64,000 nt of DNA from Pelecanus crispus (lineage: Eukaryota; Chordata; Aves; Pelecaniformes; Pelecanidae), in NCBI RefSeq assembly GCF_030463565.1, contig NC_134656.1, forward strand, positions 1,555,001-1,619,000, read 5' to 3'. Under the pieces are notes generated by a model. The model searched no databases. It had not been told where the DNA came from and worked only from the letters and a program-made list of their open reading frames with translations. The translations under genes were made by a program, and so were the position numbers. Below are positions 53,642-64,000 of this stretch, piece by piece; the first letter of the stretch is position 1, and each line of letters starts with the position of its first letter.

Positions 53642-53902
53642 AGTAAGCCCCCATCCATCCATTTCCAATGCTTTTTGGTTTGCTAGAGTTGAATCTCCTG
53701 TCCAAGGTTGCACCGATTAAAAACCCCAAGGTGCCAAAGCACGCGCTGAAGCCGAGCTGTCGCTGCGCAGGGGAAGATCCTGGCTCCCCCGCTGCATTTG
53801 GCTCCTTGGGGCACTCAATAATGGAAAGATTGCGTCCTTCCCAAGGCACACGTAACGCAGTTCAGGTAGAGAGGGACGAGCTCATCGAGGCACAACCCAT
53901 CC

Positions 53903-54027
53903 TCACTGGCGGGCAGCTGAAGTCTTCCTGACAAGAATCTCCTGGGCTGCAGCGTAGCAGTTGTGCTGCCTGTAATGCTGAAGCAGCCTCTTCCACAAAG
54001 GGTTGCACTCCAGGAGGTACCGGTTCC
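53903..54027 (-). CDS. HELZ2: HELZ2 last coding exon
   Basis: 125 nt to the TGA stop at 53905-53903. GNRYLLECNPLWKRLLQHYR is the usual end of SF1 helicases of this type; the tail IL VRK TSAARQ is short. Confidence 0.9.
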
Positions 54028-57000
54028 CTGTTGGCACAGGGATGGAGGCAGCGCGTTAGTGGCCGGAAGAGGCTCGGGCGATACCGTCACAGACCGGTCG
54101 CAGAAAGTTTTGTCTAACGTTTCTAGCCTAAGGGTGCTGGATAACTTGCCGGGACATTGCCTTTAGCCAGAGCTCTGTGAAATCCCAGCTCCCTTTTCAG
54201 CGCTGTCATATCTGCGAGCAGCTTCCCTACGCATCACAGCCTACGCCTGTGTGATTAGGAGGAAAATAAGCAGCCAAATTCTGTTAGGAGAGAGCTCTAG
54301 CATGCAAGCGATGGAAACAACCTGGTCCAAACCGGAGGGCGAGAAAAACTAATTACACATGCTGCATACGAGCCATGCACGATCTCCGCTTTGCACAGAT
54401 TGCCCAGATAGCCCAGTTTCAAAACCACAGACAGACTAAAGGGCAGAAGAATCAAGCAAGACCATCGGTTGTACTAGTCTGGATTGCCACCCCTTTATCC
54501 AAGCATCCCGCTCCCCCGCAGGCCTGCGCACGCTCCCAGGAGACCCACCTAAAATGCAGAGGCCTGCCTGAGCTCGCGTGATGCCGACATTGATCTGGTT
54601 TGGGTCAGTAACAAACCCCAGGTACTTCTTCTGCCAGCTCTTCGTGGGCTTCATATCAATCTCCGATCGGGGGCAGGAGCGTACAGTTGACAGGATCACA
54701 TATCTCCACTCACTTCCTAGAAAGCGGAATTGAACCGGATTTTTTTAAAAGGAAGCATCCGGCCACCCCTCCACCCGACGAGGCACTCATTTCTCTACAG
54801 CAAGACCCACAGAACCGCAGCCACCGTTTGGGTTTCTCCAGCTTTGGAGGCCATCGGATTCCCAGTCATTGCTCTCCAAAGAGCGCGTTATAGCAGTTCT
54901 TTAACACCCCCTTCACACACTCTCCACCTTCCCTTCTTCAGCGGTCCCACCCTGCCTGGACACTCCAGAGGTTTCTAAAGGATTTGTTATAATCACAAAT
55001 CACCCAGAAATCTGGCTCAGGGATGCTTCCTCCATGGCTGAAATGACCCTGGTGTAGGACTTGCTCTAAGACCGTCTCCGTGAGAAGCTGCTTCAGTCCT
55101 CGGGAAGGCAGGGGAGAGCAGAACCGATCCTCGCCTCTCCTCACCTTGACTCTTCATGATGGTGCAGACCGTCACGCCGCGGATGCCCTCTTTCAGAAGG
55201 CTCTTGCTGATCTTGGAGACCTGGGCGTTGTAGGGGCTCAGGATGGCGATGCTGTCCGGCTGGATGGTGCCATCTAGTGTCAGCTGCTTCGCCACCCTCA
55301 CCTGGGAAGAGCAGGGTCCTGCTCACCTGGGAGCGGTGGCCAGAGGGAACCAGCCCTCCAGCACCCTGTCCCCAGGGCAGCGATGGTGCCTCGCTGTGCC
55401 GCTCCCCCTGCTCTGGGTCACGCTTCCCTACAGCTGCCTCCGGCCAGGGGCATCGTGGCATGCTCCAGACCCAAGAAGACACCAGGCAGCTACCGCACCC
55501 CGCTGATCTTTTATCTTATATCGCTACTTGACCAGCGGGGTTAGCTCAGTTGGTTAGAGCATGGTGCTAATAACGCCAAGTTCACAGGTTCAATCCCTGC
55601 TTACTGCAGGGGGGTTGGGCTCGATGATCTCTCAAGGTCCCTTCCAACCCAAAGCATTCTATGATTCTACTCATCGTCCCTCCATGGTCCCCAGCGTCGC
55701 CCAGCACAACACCCTCCCTTTTGCATCTCCAGCAATTCCCCAGGACCCTCCTCACCGCCTGCTCCGCTTCTTCTGCGTTAGCTTTGGAGTTCTCGTTTCC
55801 TTCCTCAGTAGAAATCATCAGGCTCTCCTCCTTCCCCTCCACGTGCCCAAAGATGATAGGGCAGCAGCCGTTATCTTTGTGGTAGAAGACACTGGCTTTA
55901 TGAGCAAGCCGGGGGCATGTTTTCAGCCGCCCTTCATAAAACTCCTGGGATGGGAACTTGCAAATGCCTTTGTGCTGGCAGAGAAAAGGGAAGAAATGGA
56001 GATGAACAAAACCCAAGGAACTTCTCAACCTGCAGCACCTTTTTGGGCTGGCTTCACCTGCAATGCCACTGTGCCATAGCTGGCTCCGGGTGAGGGCATT
56101 ATTCATTACTCTAGGAAGGGAAAGCGCTAATGGAAAATATCTGTTTCCCAGTGGCTTGACGCAAGCCCCGATAGCAGCGTTTTCTGTGATGGAGAAAAGA
56201 CAACCCAATTGAGGAAGGCCTCACCATGCGGTACTGCATATCCAGCATCCATGCCTGATTCCGGTAGCGCTCAAAAAGAGACGTCTCCATGCCAAGACTC
56301 TTGCAGAAGTCATTGTTGACCACAGGCCGCAGCTGTTTGTGATCCCCAAGCAAAACAACCTGGAACAAAGAGGGGACACCTCAGCTATGAGAATGGTGGC
56401 GCTGGTGAAGGCAAACAGCTCTTTGAAAGGCTACTTGCACACAGACATTGGTTGCTCCTTATTTACGTTCTGGTTACAGCAACTTCAACCAAGGACCACG
56501 CTGGGCATTATGTAAAGATCCCGACCCAGACAACACGGAGCCTTGTTCCCATCTGATAGGAGAAAGACATCATGTAGCAAGCCTACTGAGATCCAGTCCA
56601 TGCTTCTTGTCATGTTAATACTTTGTACCTCAGTCAGCACATTTTTTGGTGGCAGTGATACCCACCCTGTAAAGAAGCACCAAAAATCCAGCCACACCAC
56701 CACGTGTTTTCTTTTGCAGAAAGCCAAGAGCAAGTTTAGAGGAGTCTGAAGGCAGAGAGCTGATACACACAGCAGAGAGGCGAGCAGACACAACAGTTCT
56801 CCACCACAGCTTTCAGGCGTATAGCAAGCCTTGTGACTCTGCTTTATGTGATATGAACAGATAACGCACGGCTCATGCATCTAGTGAGAATATTTATGTG
56901 CTGCACGTACCTCTCTGGGCCTCGAGATTTTAATTATAGTTAGTAGAGTTATACCTCAAAGGAAACAACTGCCTGAAGGGTGAAACAGTGATACACCATC

Positions 57001-60000
57001 ATAGATACTACCAAGAACAACCTTAAAACCTCATAAAACTTGGAAGAGCAGCATGGTAAGCAGTGGAAGACACGCAGAGGTTTGAGAGCCCTGAGCAGCC
57101 GTCCTAGAGACGCATCTTTGGAAGGGACTTACCTTCTCAGCACGGCGGTGGCTGACCAAGGGGATGAGGGTCTCGGGCTCTGTGGACATGGCACACTCAT
57201 CAATGATTATCTGCTTGACATTGAGCTGCTCCAGGGAGGTGGCAGACGCAGCGGAGCACGTGCACAGGATGACATCGTGGCGTGCCAGTTCATAATCACG
57301 AGCATCTGACAAGTGAATTTTGTACCTGGTGGTCAATGCAGAAAGCACCAGGTTATGCATACAGGAATCATCTCCGGGTTCCTCATGCAGGAACCAGGCA
57401 GAGGCTATATTTTCCCAAATTATTATGGTTGTATCTCCCTCCCCAGGATGAGCCGGCGTTCTCAGAAAAGGGCTTTGCATGGACACTGTAGGAAATGTAC
57501 TTTGTCCTGAATAAAACAGGGCAGGGGCTCAGGACAGAGGATGCAAGTGTCACACATGCACAATGTGAGTTTTGGTCCAGACGGACAGCAGCGCTAGAGC
57601 AGAAGGCTCTGCACTGTACCACTAACCCCGAGCTAATCACTTTTATCATCATTCCAAACACCCAGCTTATTAATCTGTCTTGATGTTTTCACCTAGTCCC
57701 TCGGCTTGCACGAGCCAGGACAAATCCGCTGACTTTCACACAGTCTACCAGTTTGTGTCAACTGGGACCTAGCAAGTACAGCCCAAACCTCTTCTCGCAG
57801 AGCGAGGAGATTGCTGCACTGTGCTCCTTCGGGCACTGCTTCAGAGGTGGCACACGGCCAAAGTCAGCTGTCTCTCACCAGGGTCTCTTTCTACTCACTT
57901 CCTTGTTTCTTCTTCTGTTATCTGCTCTCCGTTCTTCATCCGAGCATCAAAGTGACGGATGTGTTGCCAGAAAGGGTTGGGTGGCCGCCGGATGCGATGA
58001 TGCAGGATTATTTCGCTGAATAAAGAGTCAATATATAAATATTTTCCACCAACACCCAAGTGGTCTCTTCTACAGTGAAGCATACCACACCTGTCTATGT
58101 GGAGAAACCCCATTAGCTAAGGAAGTCACAGCCAGACTTTTCCATCTTTATAGACCTAACACTTAGTTCACACCCTCGAGGACACACAATACAATCACTT
58201 TTCTTTAGCAGTTGCAAGCAGGAACGAAGTCAGAGACTTTTAGAGCTGTTCAAAAGAGAGATGAAAACACCTAGGATGTTTTCAACAACCTGGGTTTCCT
58301 GACTAGGGGCTACATTAGGCTACACACCTTCACTCGAAAAAATTAAGAACAAAGCAAGTTAATAGTGCTGGCTCCACAGTAGCGGAGCGGAAACCACGTT
58401 TGCTGTGGCTTGTTCAGCTTTACCGGTGCAGAAAACGTTGTTCCCCAGCACTGTCAGAGCCTGCAGGCCATGTGGTCCTACCTGAGCTCATGCTTTGGTT
58501 TTGCATCCCGCAAGGCTTTGCGGCAGAGGTGCCGGTTGCTCCCTGGGTATGGGTATTCCATTGTTTCTATGGACTCCCCGTACACCCTCAATGGTTTCAG
58601 GTTCTTCATCTGCAGCAGCATCTCTGAGGAAGGAGAACAGGTCTGCTCAGACAGCACCAGGCAGCAGTGATGCTGAGAAAGCTCATGGCCTGCGAGGTGC
58701 CCAGTGTTCACCGTGCACTCGCCTCTTCTCCCCATCCCTCACTCATCAACCCCACCTTTACAGGTCCTTGCCCTGCAACGAGGGGTCTCCTGTAAGGACC
58801 AGCCCCGCTTTATGCGCCTCCTGCCTCCCGCTCACGGCCACGTGTTCTCCCTCCCACCAGTACGAGCTGCTTCGGGGGCTTAAAACCAATACTTACCAGC
58901 AACAACATCGACAGACTTGTTGGACGGGCCACAGTACAAGATGCACTTTCTCCCCTTGGTCTTCTCTTCTTCAGAGGATGGTGTTTGCTCCTTCTTGACA
59001 CTCTCCTCGTTCAGCTCATGGAACCAGTAGACAATGTGAGTTCCAACAACAGTTTTCCCTGTGCCTAGAAAAGCAAGGAGGTTGCCGAGAACACTTTAAC
59101 CACGACACCCATGCTCTAGATCAACCTCCAGATGATCAGCCATGAAATAAAATCAAGAACCGAAGGGACTGCATTGAACAGCTGTGGGTGATGCCAACCC
59201 ACGCTACCTTCTTCTGTCTCACCGAGGGTCCTACGGAAAGGCTGCCCTGGGAAGTGGTGGAGTCACCATCCCTGGAGATATTTAAAAGATGTGTAGACGC
59301 TTAGGGACATGGTTTAGTGGTGGACTTGGCAGCGTTAGGTTAACAGTTGGACTCGATGATTTGAACGGTCTTTCCCAACCTAAATGATTCTACGATTCTA
59401 TGAAAGCAACAGATTAGCTCTAACCTGCCCTGCAAAACACAGTAGGCACGTACTCCTGCCATCCCCCCAGCCTTACCTGGTGGGCCTTGGATGAGCGTGA
59501 AGGATTTTCTCAGAGCATTTAGAACAGCCTGGTTCTGACTCTCGTTGAGCTTCCTGTGGCTGCCCGGGATATCAAAGGATTTTTGCTGCAGGATTTTGGA
59601 CGTTGTCACTGTTACGCAAAGAGCCAAGAAAACAAGTTTAAAGAAGGTTACCAAAGACAGCACACAAGCGATCCAACAGGAGGATGCAGCAGGTACCAAA
59701 GCAATCGTGGCCCATTTACAAGACCACCTAAAAGTAATCCTCATCCCATACCAAGATGTTCTGCCCATGAGCCTTCTCTGTGAGTCCTGGGGATTAGAAC
59801 TTCACCCGTGCCACTCTCCAGCAGGGCATCCCATGCTACCTTCACTCTGCCAGGCTAGCAGCTCCTTTCCTCCCCTTGGCAGGGGAACCTCCCGGTCTGG
59901 GAGCGTAACCCCTAGGGCAAGGACCCACAGAAGATGCCAGGGCACCTGCCTGGCCAGAAGCAAGTACCACAAGGTAAGAAAAGTGAGTATTTGCACCTAC

Positions 60001-63000
60001 CTTTTTTAGGAGGTTCATGGCCGAGGGCGATGCTTTTAGCAAGGTCAGAGGCATACTTGAGCCTCCAAATTGCCTTTTCTTTCCGTCTGACAGACAGGGA
60101 AAAATAAGAATGAATGGAATGTAGCATAAAATAGTGAAAATTGTAATGCAGCTTTGTACAACTGTCTTGTTTATTCTTTCTCTCTGCTTTGATGTTGAAT
60201 GAAATCCTTCCACAAAGTACTTAAACCAAAACAACTCTTACTCTGCTCTTTTGCATCTGGGTCTATTTCTCAACTGTCCGAAGAGCTGAGCCTGCAAAGA
60301 TGTTGAGAGCAAGGAGCACAACTTCTGTCCCAACTCCATTTTATTATGGCCCGCCCGATTTTATTGGATTAACTTCCAATTTTTTCCTAAAATTCATGAT
60401 ACAAAAGGAAACACATTCTGCCCTGAAAAAGCTACAGCAGTCGTGGGTGTGTAGCTGTGTCCATGCTGTGTACAAAGAAGGGCAAACTAGACATCAGCTC
60501 TGCTTTAATAAGAGCAGATCTTGCTTCACAGCAACAGGAAAGGGGAATGGTTGGGAAATCAGGAAGCACTTCTGCTAAGCCAACCCTGATCCAGTGCTTC
60601 ACACTGCCTTTTTATGACACATATTGCAGCAATCCAGTAACATAAGAAACAGATGCCTAGGGAAATTTCAGCGCGGCACCTTCCCCTATCTCCCCATTAT
60701 CAAGGTCAACCAGAAGAGCAAAAGGCCATCTGGAGAACAGATCTGAGAAATGCTGCCACCCCACCAAATATCAACAGCCCAACAGCACGGCCAGTCGGAG
60801 CTGGGCAGACAGATTTTTCAGGGGATCAGCTGCACCAGCGAGCAAATCCCATTCAGGTGCAGCAAAGGAGTACCGTGGGAAGCCATTGCTCCGCATGGAC
60901 AGGTTAACCAGAGCACAACCACTAAGCACACTTACACGTCTGGCAACATCTTTGGTATGAGCTCCACCGTGAACCTGGCAGAGGCCTGTGAGATTTCCAC
61001 AGGGATGTTCTCCATAGACATATAGTGGATGTAAAAGTTCATGGTCTGCTGACTAGATCTGTCTGACTTCTCGTCGTCGCTGAACTCTTCAGTGACCCCG
61101 TGAGCCACCCAGGTGTAAGTATCTGGATCAACCACAAGTGGGCTTTCTGACGTGCCCTTGTTAGAAAAAGTCAGGTTCTGGAGGCCGTGGCTAAGGCACT
61201 CCTCATCGCTTTGAAGGCCCCCAAGCTTCAGCCCACTTAAGCGAATGCACAAGTAACAGTAGTTGAAGTCCACTTCAATGGAGCACTCCTCCATAAATGT
61301 TTTGTTTAGGCGGAAACTCCCTTGCAGCTGTCCTTTGCTTGTCCTTTGCTTTGCCCAGGTTATTTTGACATCATGGAGGATAATCGAGTCATTTTGGTCC
61401 ACCGCACACGAAGCGGACTCCATGGCGCTCATTGGCATCCATACCTTGTTATACTCCGTTGCGTGCTTGTACTTGTCTTTGGACGGCAGGGTGGCGTAGG
61501 CAGAGAAGCAGTCAATAGGCTTTTCCATGTGCTGCAGGCAGATGTCGAAACCTGGTGTCACGCACCACAGCTGCACGAAGGGCACTAGGAAGCCCCGGCA
61601 GACGTCCGTGGTGAGCTGGAACTGCAGTGCGTTGCCGGCGCTCAGCTCCAGGAAGAGCTCCACATAGTGCATGCACTGGCTCTTCCTTACCCAGCCCACG
61701 TGCCGCTGGTACGGCTCCTTGCTCTTCCAAAGGAGGGAGGCTGCAGTCTCAAACTTCTCACTCCTGATGGCTGCAAGCACGTCTTGCCAAGTCTTATTGG
61801 CGACGAGGGTGACGCTGTGGTCACGGATAGGTCCTTCCCGCAGGCTGTGCTCCTTCATCGTCTCCACAGAGTACACCCTCCTCTTCCACATCAGCCTGAT
61901 GCAGTTCCGCTGCTGGATGAACATGGGCTGCTCTATCAGCTGAAGAGACCTGTAATTAATTACCTGGGGATCCGGAAGACTCTCTTTGTTCAGGGGAAAC
62001 AGGGCTTTAAAACTCTTGTTCGTCCCTTCGATATCCACGATGAAGGCGATCTTCTGCAGGACTTGGCCCTTCAGCTGGGTGGCCATCTGCAGGCAGCGGG
62101 CTCTCTTCTCATACATCACTGCCTGGGAATTCTTCCTGTTGAAGTCATGACAGAGAAACTCAATGTCGTCCGAAGAATAGACGATGGGCTTCTTGTGGAG
62201 CACGGAATGAAGGTGCCGCTGGACCACGATATCCATGTACCGGCGGATGGGAGAGGAAGCCCAGGTGTACGAGTCAACGTGGAGGGAGTAATGGCCTGCT
62301 CTCGACTGGACAGTGGAGTTGGAGCGACTGAAATAGGAGCGGCCAAGCAGTCTCCTGAACTCCAGGGCCACGGGGGCCAGGTTCGGGTGGATGTCATCGG
62401 TAACAATAAGATCTAGCATCTTGTGGAAGTTATGGACTTTAGCGGCTGACTGCAGGTGCTCCCAGATGGGGGCCAGGAGGCTGAACTCCACATTTTTGGA
62501 GGAGCCTTGGCCAGGAGGCACCTCTCCCAGGTGGTGTAAGAGATGGATGGACAACGGAAGGATTTGGCTGTACTTGTTTTTCAGGTGCGATAACTGCTGA
62601 GGGCTTGGCTCGCACTGACACCGGAGGGGAGTGACATTTCTGGTGTTCTCCTGGTTGGTGAGGAACTCGGCCACAAAACTGTTGAACATGATCATTAACT
62701 CCTCTATCATCTGATGGGACCCCCTGTTACCTGGGGAACTTTCCTCATCCAGCTGGTCATAGAAACAGTCCTCCTGCAGCCGAGACTTCCGATGGATCCT
62801 GGAGAAGTGATAAGCCACAGCTATGCAGTCCTCCAGGGTATTGAAACGAAGGGTCCCTCCTGCTTCCCTGTAGTGGTCCTTAATGCAGAGCTCTGCCTCT
62901 TCATAGGACAGCTGCCTGTCCGAGCGGATCACAGAGATGGTGAAGTCTTCCTTTAACATCTCATCAGTCCCCTTTTCTATGGTGACAAACAAGGAGATCA

Positions 63001-64000
63001 CCCGACGATCTTCCTGCGGCAGGAGGCTGCAAACGTCTTGGCTGATGTGGGGTGGGAACATGCACAGCGGCTCCTGGTTGGGAGCGTAGTAGGTGACACC
63101 ACGCTTCTTTGCTTCCAGGTCCAAGGCACTGCCTTTGGGAATGATGCCAGCCACGTCTGCAATGTGGATCCCAATCTCGTAGTAACGCCCAAGATCCCTA
63201 ACGCTGACAGCGTCGTCCAAATCCCTGGCACCTTGGGGGTCGACAGTGAAAGTCGGGTAACTCCGACAGTCCTTCAGATTTTCCTTGTTGGGGTTTAGTC
63301 TGCTGCTGGAGGTGTATTTGGCTGACTCCTTGGTGACAGCAGCTGGGTATTTCTTGTCCAAACTATACTCCAAGTCAAGGATCTTTAAGCCTTCTTCCAA
63401 AGTCAACGCGGCATGCAGCATCTCCGTTATTATCCCCAAAGGATAGTAAAACCCTTCCCTCCAGGAGATAACCTGGACGCAGAATAGCTGGCATCTCCTT
63501 GTCTCCTGGCTGATCTTCTCACAGCTGACCACTCTGTACTTCCCATTGACAAGCCTGCGGATAGGAATGACGTTGGGTTTCTCTTTCAGCCCTGGGACGA
63601 ATATTTTAGTGACAGTGGGATCGATGGGTATCATCACCCGGGGATCAAATTCATCCATCTTGCAGATGAAGGTCCGCTCTCTCTCCGCACGCTTTAAGAT
63701 GCCCACCACCTTCCCCTGCGGGCGGTGGCTGCCGCCGTCAGCCGTGCTGCTCTGCAGGATTGCCACGAGCACCTCGTCCCCGGTGAAGGCCGTCCCGCAG
63801 TGAACTCTGCCTTTGATCTGAATGGTCATCGCAGGGGAGTCATCGAGGGTGAAGGCAGAAGCTCTGTCGAACCCTTCTTTGATCAGCTCGCACCTCTTGT
63901 ACATTTTGGGGTGCATGTGCAGATACTCCTGCATCATCTGAGAAGAGAAGGTGACATATTCCTTCCTGCCTTCCTGCTGGTTTGAAGCCTCAGACTTCAC
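53903..64000 (-). CDS. HELZ2: Helicase with zinc finger 2 (RNB nuclease plus SF1 helicase), 5'-partial
   Basis: Interferon-induced RNA nuclease/helicase, also known as the PPAR coactivator PRIC285. Coding exons, 5' to 3' on the - strand: 64000-60936 (open at the edge), 60086-60001, 59608-59477, 59064-58897, 58623-58482, 58015-57899, 57325-57133, 56359-56225, 55974-55756, 55301-55145, 54716-54549, 54027-53903. All have GT/AG borders and consistent phases, giving 1568 residues in frame. The RNB (RNase II/R) domain keeps its aspartates in DPQGARDLDDA (63241-63209). The C-terminal Upf1-like helicase has GPPGTGKT, DECA, GDHKQLRP, QYRM and GITRAQ. Human HELZ2 has a second, N-terminal helicase and zinc fingers, which would lie right of the window. 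The RNB-then-helicase order is what distinguishes HELZ2 from HELZ and MOV10. Human HELZ2 has been shown to be a 3'-5' exoribonuclease; activity here is inferred from the kept residues. Confidence 0.95.
54549..54716 (-). CDS. HELZ2: HELZ2 exon: motifs V and VI
   Basis: 168 nt. GSEWRYVILSTVRS, then LGFVTDPNQINVGITRAQAG with the arginine finger of motif VI. Confidence 0.93.
55145..55301 (-). CDS. HELZ2: HELZ2 exon: motif Va region
   Basis: 157 nt. IAILSPYNAQVSKISKSL and GVTVCTIMKSQ (normally VxTVDxxQG in Upf1-like helicases) are visible. The TVD Asp is Cys-Thr here. Confidence 0.92.
55531..55671 (+). mobile_element. tRNA-Ile/CR1 SINE (TguSINE1-like)
   Basis: The head is tRNA-Ile(AAT)-like: GGTTAGCTCAGTTGGTTAGA (A box), GGTGCTAATAACGCC around the anticodon and GGTTCAATCCC (B box). 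The tail is the end of a CR1: GGTTGGGCTCGATGATCTC, CCCTTCCAACC and ATTCTATGATTCT. The tRNA 3' half and acceptor stem do not pair, so it is not a working tRNA gene. It lies in a HELZ2 intron (55302-55755), antisense to the gene. Confidence 0.9.
55756..55974 (-). CDS. HELZ2: HELZ2 exon: start of helicase domain 2A
   Basis: 219 nt. HKGICKFPSQEFYEGRLKTC after QYRM is typical of the family. It continues with FGHVEGKEESLMIS and an acidic stretch with EEAEQA. Confidence 0.92.
56225..56359 (-). CDS. HELZ2: HELZ2 exon: motif III and QYRM
   Basis: 135 nt, 45 whole codons. VVLLGDHKQLRPVV is motif III and LDMQYRM is motif IV of Upf1-like SF1 helicases. Confidence 0.92.
57133..57325 (-). CDS. HELZ2: HELZ2 exon: Walker B (DECA)
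   Basis: 193 nt. VILCTCSAASA leads to IIIDECAMSTEPETLIPL, the DExx box with Mg-ATP Asp-Glu, ending SHRRAEK|GTAAGT. Confidence 0.92.
57899..58015 (-). CDS. HELZ2: HELZ2 exon: helicase insert
   Basis: 117 nt. IILHHRIRRPPNPFWQHIRH then an acidic MKNGEQITEEET. Phases 2 and 2 fit both neighbours. Confidence 0.88.
58482..58623 (-). CDS. HELZ2: HELZ2 exon within helicase domain 1A/1B
   Basis: 142 nt after CTTCCTCAG. Encodes LKPLRVYGESIETMEYPYPG and CRKALRDAKPKHELR. No catalytic motif; matches the usual spacing between motifs Ia and II. Confidence 0.88.
58897..59064 (-). CDS. HELZ2: HELZ2 exon: TGKT of Walker A and motif Ia
   Basis: 168 nt. TGKTVVGTHIVYWFHELNEE is followed by an acidic and basic insert, then ILYCGPSNKSVDVVA, the motif Ia region of Upf1-like helicases. 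Confidence 0.92.
59226..59402 (+). mobile_element. CR1 LINE 3' end in a HELZ2 intron
   Basis: About 175 bp: GGAAGTGGTGGAGTCACCAT, GGGACATGGTTTAGTGGTGG, GTTGGACTCGATGATTTGAA and CCAACCTAAATGATTCTACG up to GATTCTATG. Typical 5'-truncated avian CR1, antisense to HELZ2, in the intron between 59064 and 59477. Confidence 0.92.
59477..59608 (-). CDS. HELZ2: HELZ2 exon: Q-motif and first half of Walker A
   Basis: 132 nt. LNESQNQAVLNAL is the SF1 Q-motif region, and TLIQGPPG is the first half of Walker A. The next exon brings TGKT, so an intron splits the ATP-binding loop. Confidence 0.92.
60001..60086 (-). CDS. HELZ2: HELZ2 exon: linker into the helicase
   Basis: 86 nt after TCCCTGTCTGTCAG. Encodes RKEKAIWRLKYASDLAKSIA and LGHEPPKK. 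Phases 2 in, 1 out. Confidence 0.88.
60936..64000 (-). CDS. HELZ2: HELZ2 large exon with the RNB domain
   Basis: More than 3 kb of uninterrupted frame, open to the window edge. From the edge: OB-like cold-shock stretches (about residues 40-150 of the fragment), the RNB domain from about residue 245 to 620 with FTVDPQGARDLDDAVSV and YYEIGIHIADVAG, a downstream S1-like part, then a linker before the second helicase (to VELIPKMLPDV). The four metal-binding Asp positions of RNase II/R are all Asp. Donor GACGT|GTAAGT. Confidence 0.95.

Larger units (their letters stand above)
50570..53902 (-). other. HELZ2: HELZ2 3' untranslated region (extent inferred)
   Basis: About 3.3 kb of AT-rich sequence without reading frames, between the HELZ2 stop codon and a - strand AATAAA at 50593-50588. 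Another - strand AATAAA lies at 50834-50829. It has A-tracts (on the + strand) near 52903 and 53340 and a CAT-rich run at 53623-53641. Composition and lack of other genes support a 3'UTR; its length is not proven. Confidence 0.45.

Noticed and set aside
55531-55605. A tRNA-Ile gene
   Set aside because: A and B boxes are recognisable, but the 3' half does not close the acceptor stem and the sequence runs into a CR1 tail. It is the head of a SINE.
61667-62416. A 249-codon + strand frame opposite the RNB exon
   Set aside because: Mirror of the well-supported HELZ2 coding frame on the other strand; no independent features.

Overview
The window is nuclear DNA from a bird, most likely a songbird (passerine). 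Two CR1 LINE 3' ends with the typical avian tail (3650-4053, 59226-59402) and a SINE with a tRNA-Ile-like head and a CR1-like tail (55531-55671) point there. A SINE of that build (TguSINE1) is, as I recall, known only from passerines. Very GC-rich intergenic DNA, many minisatellites and short introns suggest a microchromosome or a GC-rich chromosome end.

Layout, left to right. (1) 463-5812, + strand: SIRPA (signal-regulatory protein alpha) without its first exon: V-set, two C1-set domains, membrane exon, two mini-exons and a four-tyrosine ITIM tail. (2) 6650-7148: a 79-bp minisatellite. (3) 7275-8942, - strand: PDYN (prodynorphin), with an extra Met-enkephalin unit, a [Met5] dynorphin A and two reading-frame breaks in its last exon. 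(4) 9271-17470: intergenic DNA with a (CCCAT)n array, two AT-rich islands that look like conserved regulatory DNA, and a C-rich minisatellite of about 13 units (16478-17372). (5) 17476-24824, + strand: STK35 kinase, with a CpG-island first coding exon, a 5.5-kb intron and a second coding exon. A probable 3'UTR intron leads to a terminal exon at 36295-36485. (6) 36500-48800: long stretch without a recognised gene. It holds a 12-copy minisatellite (42239-42618), a possible unidentified - strand gene (43613-44460) and three adjoining minisatellites (45286-46915) around a CpG-rich core with an RFX-type X-box. (7) 48812-49840, + strand: FNDC11. (8) about 50570-64000, - strand: HELZ2, with the RNB ribonuclease domain and the complete C-terminal SF1 helicase in 12 exons; its 5' part lies beyond the right edge.

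SIRPA-PDYN-STK35 is the human 20p13 order, whereas FNDC11-HELZ2 is a human 20q13.33 pair. Here they are neighbours. The genes do not form one pathway. SIRPA (CD47 receptor on phagocytes) and HELZ2 (interferon-induced RNase/helicase) are immune-related, PDYN is a neuropeptide precursor, STK35 a nuclear kinase and FNDC11 a poorly known, mainly testis-expressed protein. I saw no prokaryotic system, CRISPR array, rRNA, functional tRNA gene or retrovirus-like element.
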